This document shows, piece by piece, positions 61,510 through 64,000 of a DNA stretch of 64,000 nucleotides. The notes under the pieces are model-generated. The model made no database searches. It was given only the letters and a program-made list of their open reading frames with translations, and had not been told where the DNA came from. Position 1 is the stretch's first letter. Every line of letters starts with the position of its first letter. The stretch is taken from positions 1,362,501 through 1,426,500 of the forward strand of contig NC_135549.1 of NCBI RefSeq assembly GCF_964340395.1, read 5' to 3'. Source of the DNA: Glandiceps talaboti (taxonomy: Eukaryota > Hemichordata > Enteropneusta > Spengelidae). The position numbers and the translations under genes are program-made.

Positions 61510-61705
61510 TTCAACCAAGGAAAATATGAGTGACCTTAAGGGGCCTTGTCACTACGAGTTGCTAGATGGGAAGTGACAACCCTTAGATCATGAGTATTTT
61601 CCAGCTGAATTAAGAAAAATATTGGAGAATAACATAATTATACCAGTGCCAGTTAAGTATCAAAGAAAAATCGGGGAAAGTAATGGTAATTTTAAACGTT
61701 TTGAC
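61510..61705. repeat. Dispersed repeat, copy B (copy A at 51825-52010)
   Basis: See the paired entry. This copy begins near ACCAAGGAAAATATGAGTGA and keeps GGGGCCTTGTCACTACGAGT and ATTGGAGAATAACATAATTA. Between it and 62240 nothing else is recognised. Confidence 0.75.
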
Positions 61706-62239
61706 TCATTTTGAACACAGCTAAACTAGTGATGTAGCCACACACGTTGTTGTGACACAATGTCGTGATGAATAACAACCAGAGTATATCTTTATTTTGT
61801 GTTCAACTTGACTCTTGCATGGTATAATATTATCTATGTTAAAATTGTGTTTGTCAGAAACCTAGAACTCTTCTGAATGATAGTGTTAAAACTAGAATAC
61901 AGTAGAAACCCCGTCATTTTGCTCACTGTTGGACAAATGTGATAATTGTAACCCTTTCATCAGAGTAGGTGATCCTTAGTTATGTGAGGATAGTAATTAT
62001 CTTGATAGAATGAGAAGTCTACCTGCAGTGCTGAATTCCGGTGTAAAGTTATCTATATCAAGTATCTGCAAACCAGTGTATTCAACTTTTGAAAAGTGAC
62101 CACACACAACATACACTTAGTTTCCAACTGATGAAAAACAGTATAAAAGTTTTGAGGACACTGGACTCACTTCTTTAAAACTTTTTAACAATGTTTGTAA
62201 CATCAGGACTTCCAATATTCATGTTTCTTAAAACCCTAA

Positions 62240-62395
62240 TTCAGATAAGACTTCAAATTTAGGCATGAAAAACAGTTGCCAGGCAACACTATAGAAAAAG
62301 TTGGTGCAGAACAAGGGAATGATCCTATGTAATTGGTATGGCTACACTGATAAGATAGCAATATTTAAAATACAAGAACCTGGGATTGAATCTTT
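62240..62395. repeat. Dispersed repeat, copy B (copy A at 15786-15945)
   Basis: See the paired entry. Same orientation; recognisable blocks are CTATAGAAAAAGTTGGTGCA and CACTGATAAGATAGCAAT. Confidence 0.75.
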
Positions 62396-62429
62396 ATAAC
62401 TCTATCCTTGGCTTTTAAATTTTATTACA

Positions 62430-62895
62430 GTTGAGTATAGTATGATTCATACAGCTCTGTACTGTACAGTGCTACTATACAGTAAAGCACAGTGTAGTAT
62501 AGTATAATTCGTACAGCTCTGTACTGTACAGTGCTACTATACAGTAAAGCACAGTGTAGTATAGTATAATTCGTACAGCTCTGTACTGTACAGTGCTACT
62601 ATACAGTAAAGCACAGTGTAGTATAGTATATATAATTAGTACAGCTCTGTACTGTACAGTGCTACTATACAGTAAAGCACAGTGTAGTATAGTATAATTC
62701 GTACAGCTCTGTACTGTACAGTGCTGCTATACAGTAAAGCACAGTGTAGTATAGTATAATTCGTACAGCTCTGTACTGTACAGTGCTGCTATACAGTATT
62801 AAAATCACATTCTGTAGTATAGTATAATTCATACAGCTCTGTACAGTGCTGCTATACAGTAAATCACATAGTATAGTGTAGTATAGTACAGTTTT
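62430..62895. repeat. 62-bp minisatellite, about 7 copies, rich in self-complementary segments
   Basis: The unit runs ATTCGTACAGCTCTGTACTG, then TACAGTGCTACTATACAGTA, then AAGCACAGTGTAGTATAGTA, then TA. CTGTACAG is a perfect palindrome, and GTGCTACT..AGTAAAGCAC can pair. The last two units are shortened. Tyr/Leu-rich minus frames are artefacts. Confidence 0.93.
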
Positions 62896-64000
62896 GTATA
62901 TTAGATACATTGCACATGATCATTTATAGGCACAATCAAGAGGTGTTTAACAAACAAACAAACAATAAAATAGTACTTTTACAAGTAATAGTCCCAGTAT
63001 ACTCCTGAGAAGCTTCAAACTACCTGCCTTTTCTACAGTTAGGAAGCCATGAGAAATACAGTGTAGATGTTAATATTTCTCAATTGTTTTTGCAAAATTT
63101 GTATGTCAACAGATATTGAGGAGGAATTTCATTTAATTTTATTGTGTTCCCTGTACCATGATTTAAGGGGAAATTACTGACCAAAGTGGTCTTATAGACA
63201 GCCTACCACTGACAACTTTTATGTCATGCAATAAAAACTCTATAATAATAAATTTTATGTACAAATCATTCATATTAAGAGAAGAATGTATTTAATTATT
63301 TATTAGTTTATTTATCTATTTTCTTTCTTTCTCTGTATATGTTGTAGCCATTCATATTTTGCTTGTACAAATATGCAATTTGAGCCCTTGGCCTTCAAAG
63401 GAAACAATGCCACTCCAGCAAATAGAGGTATTTTCATAAACTTTGGGTTCTGGAAAGTCATTTCACGATTTCACTCAATTGGCAAGAAACACCAAATTGA
63501 AACTCTTTTTCATCTTCAGTGGTACATCATTTCCTCATGGGTCTTAGAAACATGAATTTAGAATAGCAGCGCATATTCGTGATGGTATATTGAAAGCCCT
63601 TTATTACCTGGAGTAGTTTCCCCTTTATATGTGATAAATATTATAATTAGGAAGAGCTTAGAATGATTGACATTTAGATCCAATGAAGTCACTGCGTAGT
63701 CATTTTACAGCTTATTTAAATGCTAAGGTTAGAAAATAACAGAACTTTCCAATCAATATGGCTTCTATTCTTGGTTTTTGTCCAATATTGTACAGTTTCA
63801 CTGTGAGCATGAAATACTGGAAAGATACTCTTTGCATACAGACATGTAGATTTATCACATATCAAGTTACCGGTACTTCACAAATTTATGCCAGTAATTC
63901 TTCTGAATGTGTGCAAAATTTGAAGTTTTGTGTGGGAGCTATTCTCAGCAGATAGCAAGGTGACTACCATTGTGTGTGGAATGATGTCACCCTATAATAG
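62896..64000. other. Intergenic to the right edge
   Basis: Contains dispersed repeat copy B (63395-63505). Frames at 63373-63555 and 63758-63955 show no family features. No gene is supported. Confidence 0.5.

Overview
This window is AT-rich animal nuclear DNA. The genes are split into short exons with GT-AG introns and metazoan-type proteins. LINE fragments, miniature inverted-repeat elements and a very large number of tandem repeats fill the rest. A marine invertebrate (hemichordate, echinoderm, cephalochordate or lophotrochozoan grade) fits the gene structure and repeat types, but the sequence alone does not fix the phylum. There are no bacterial operons, CRISPR arrays or phage genes. Exon models were built by hand from splice sites, reading-frame phase and remembered family motifs; no search was run.

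Left part (1-27.5 kb) holds all recognisable genes. A minus-strand gene (first exon 8116-8163, running off the left edge after exon 235-366) encodes an uncharacterised Cys-rich protein with the signature CxxCYCYVCDxxAxxCxxWx5HCxA. Nine exons chain with compatible phases. Head to head with it, 344 bp away, is GPKOW (8508-15104, plus, ten exons, about 537 aa), a G-patch/KOW spliceosomal protein. The shared promoter carries a 16-bp palindrome with E2F-like halves, a perfect CRE and a ZNF143/Staf-like site. Next come three minus-strand exons of an aldo-keto reductase (17.8-19.5 kb) that lack the N-terminal half and one internal exon, then a small minus-strand ORF starting at 19956 with an in-frame TGA. 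A three-exon plus-strand gene for a DCC/DUF393 thiol-disulfide oxidoreductase (21445-26930, probable 3'UTR exon from 27425) closes the genic part.

Right part (27.5-64 kb) has no exon I can support. It is a landscape of minisatellites with units of 25, 47, 48, 58, 62, 68, 73 and 77 bp, plus microsatellites. The largest are a 25-bp array (39.4-41.6 kb, about 86 copies) and a 47-bp array (48.3-51.6 kb, about 69 copies, with a 1279-bp higher-order duplication). Dispersed repeats occur in pairs (15.8/62.2 kb, 51.8/61.5 kb, 57.8/63.4 kb), and a perfect 59-bp inverted repeat brackets 57.9-60.4 kb.

The points most worth a second look are: the Cys-rich gene and its bidirectional promoter; the triplicated splice acceptor of GPKOW exon 6, which creates potential 24-nt in-frame micro-exons; a foldback element with a 9-bp target duplication; the broken aldo-keto reductase; and the 47-bp array, in which nearly every unit carries a splice-acceptor-like sequence.
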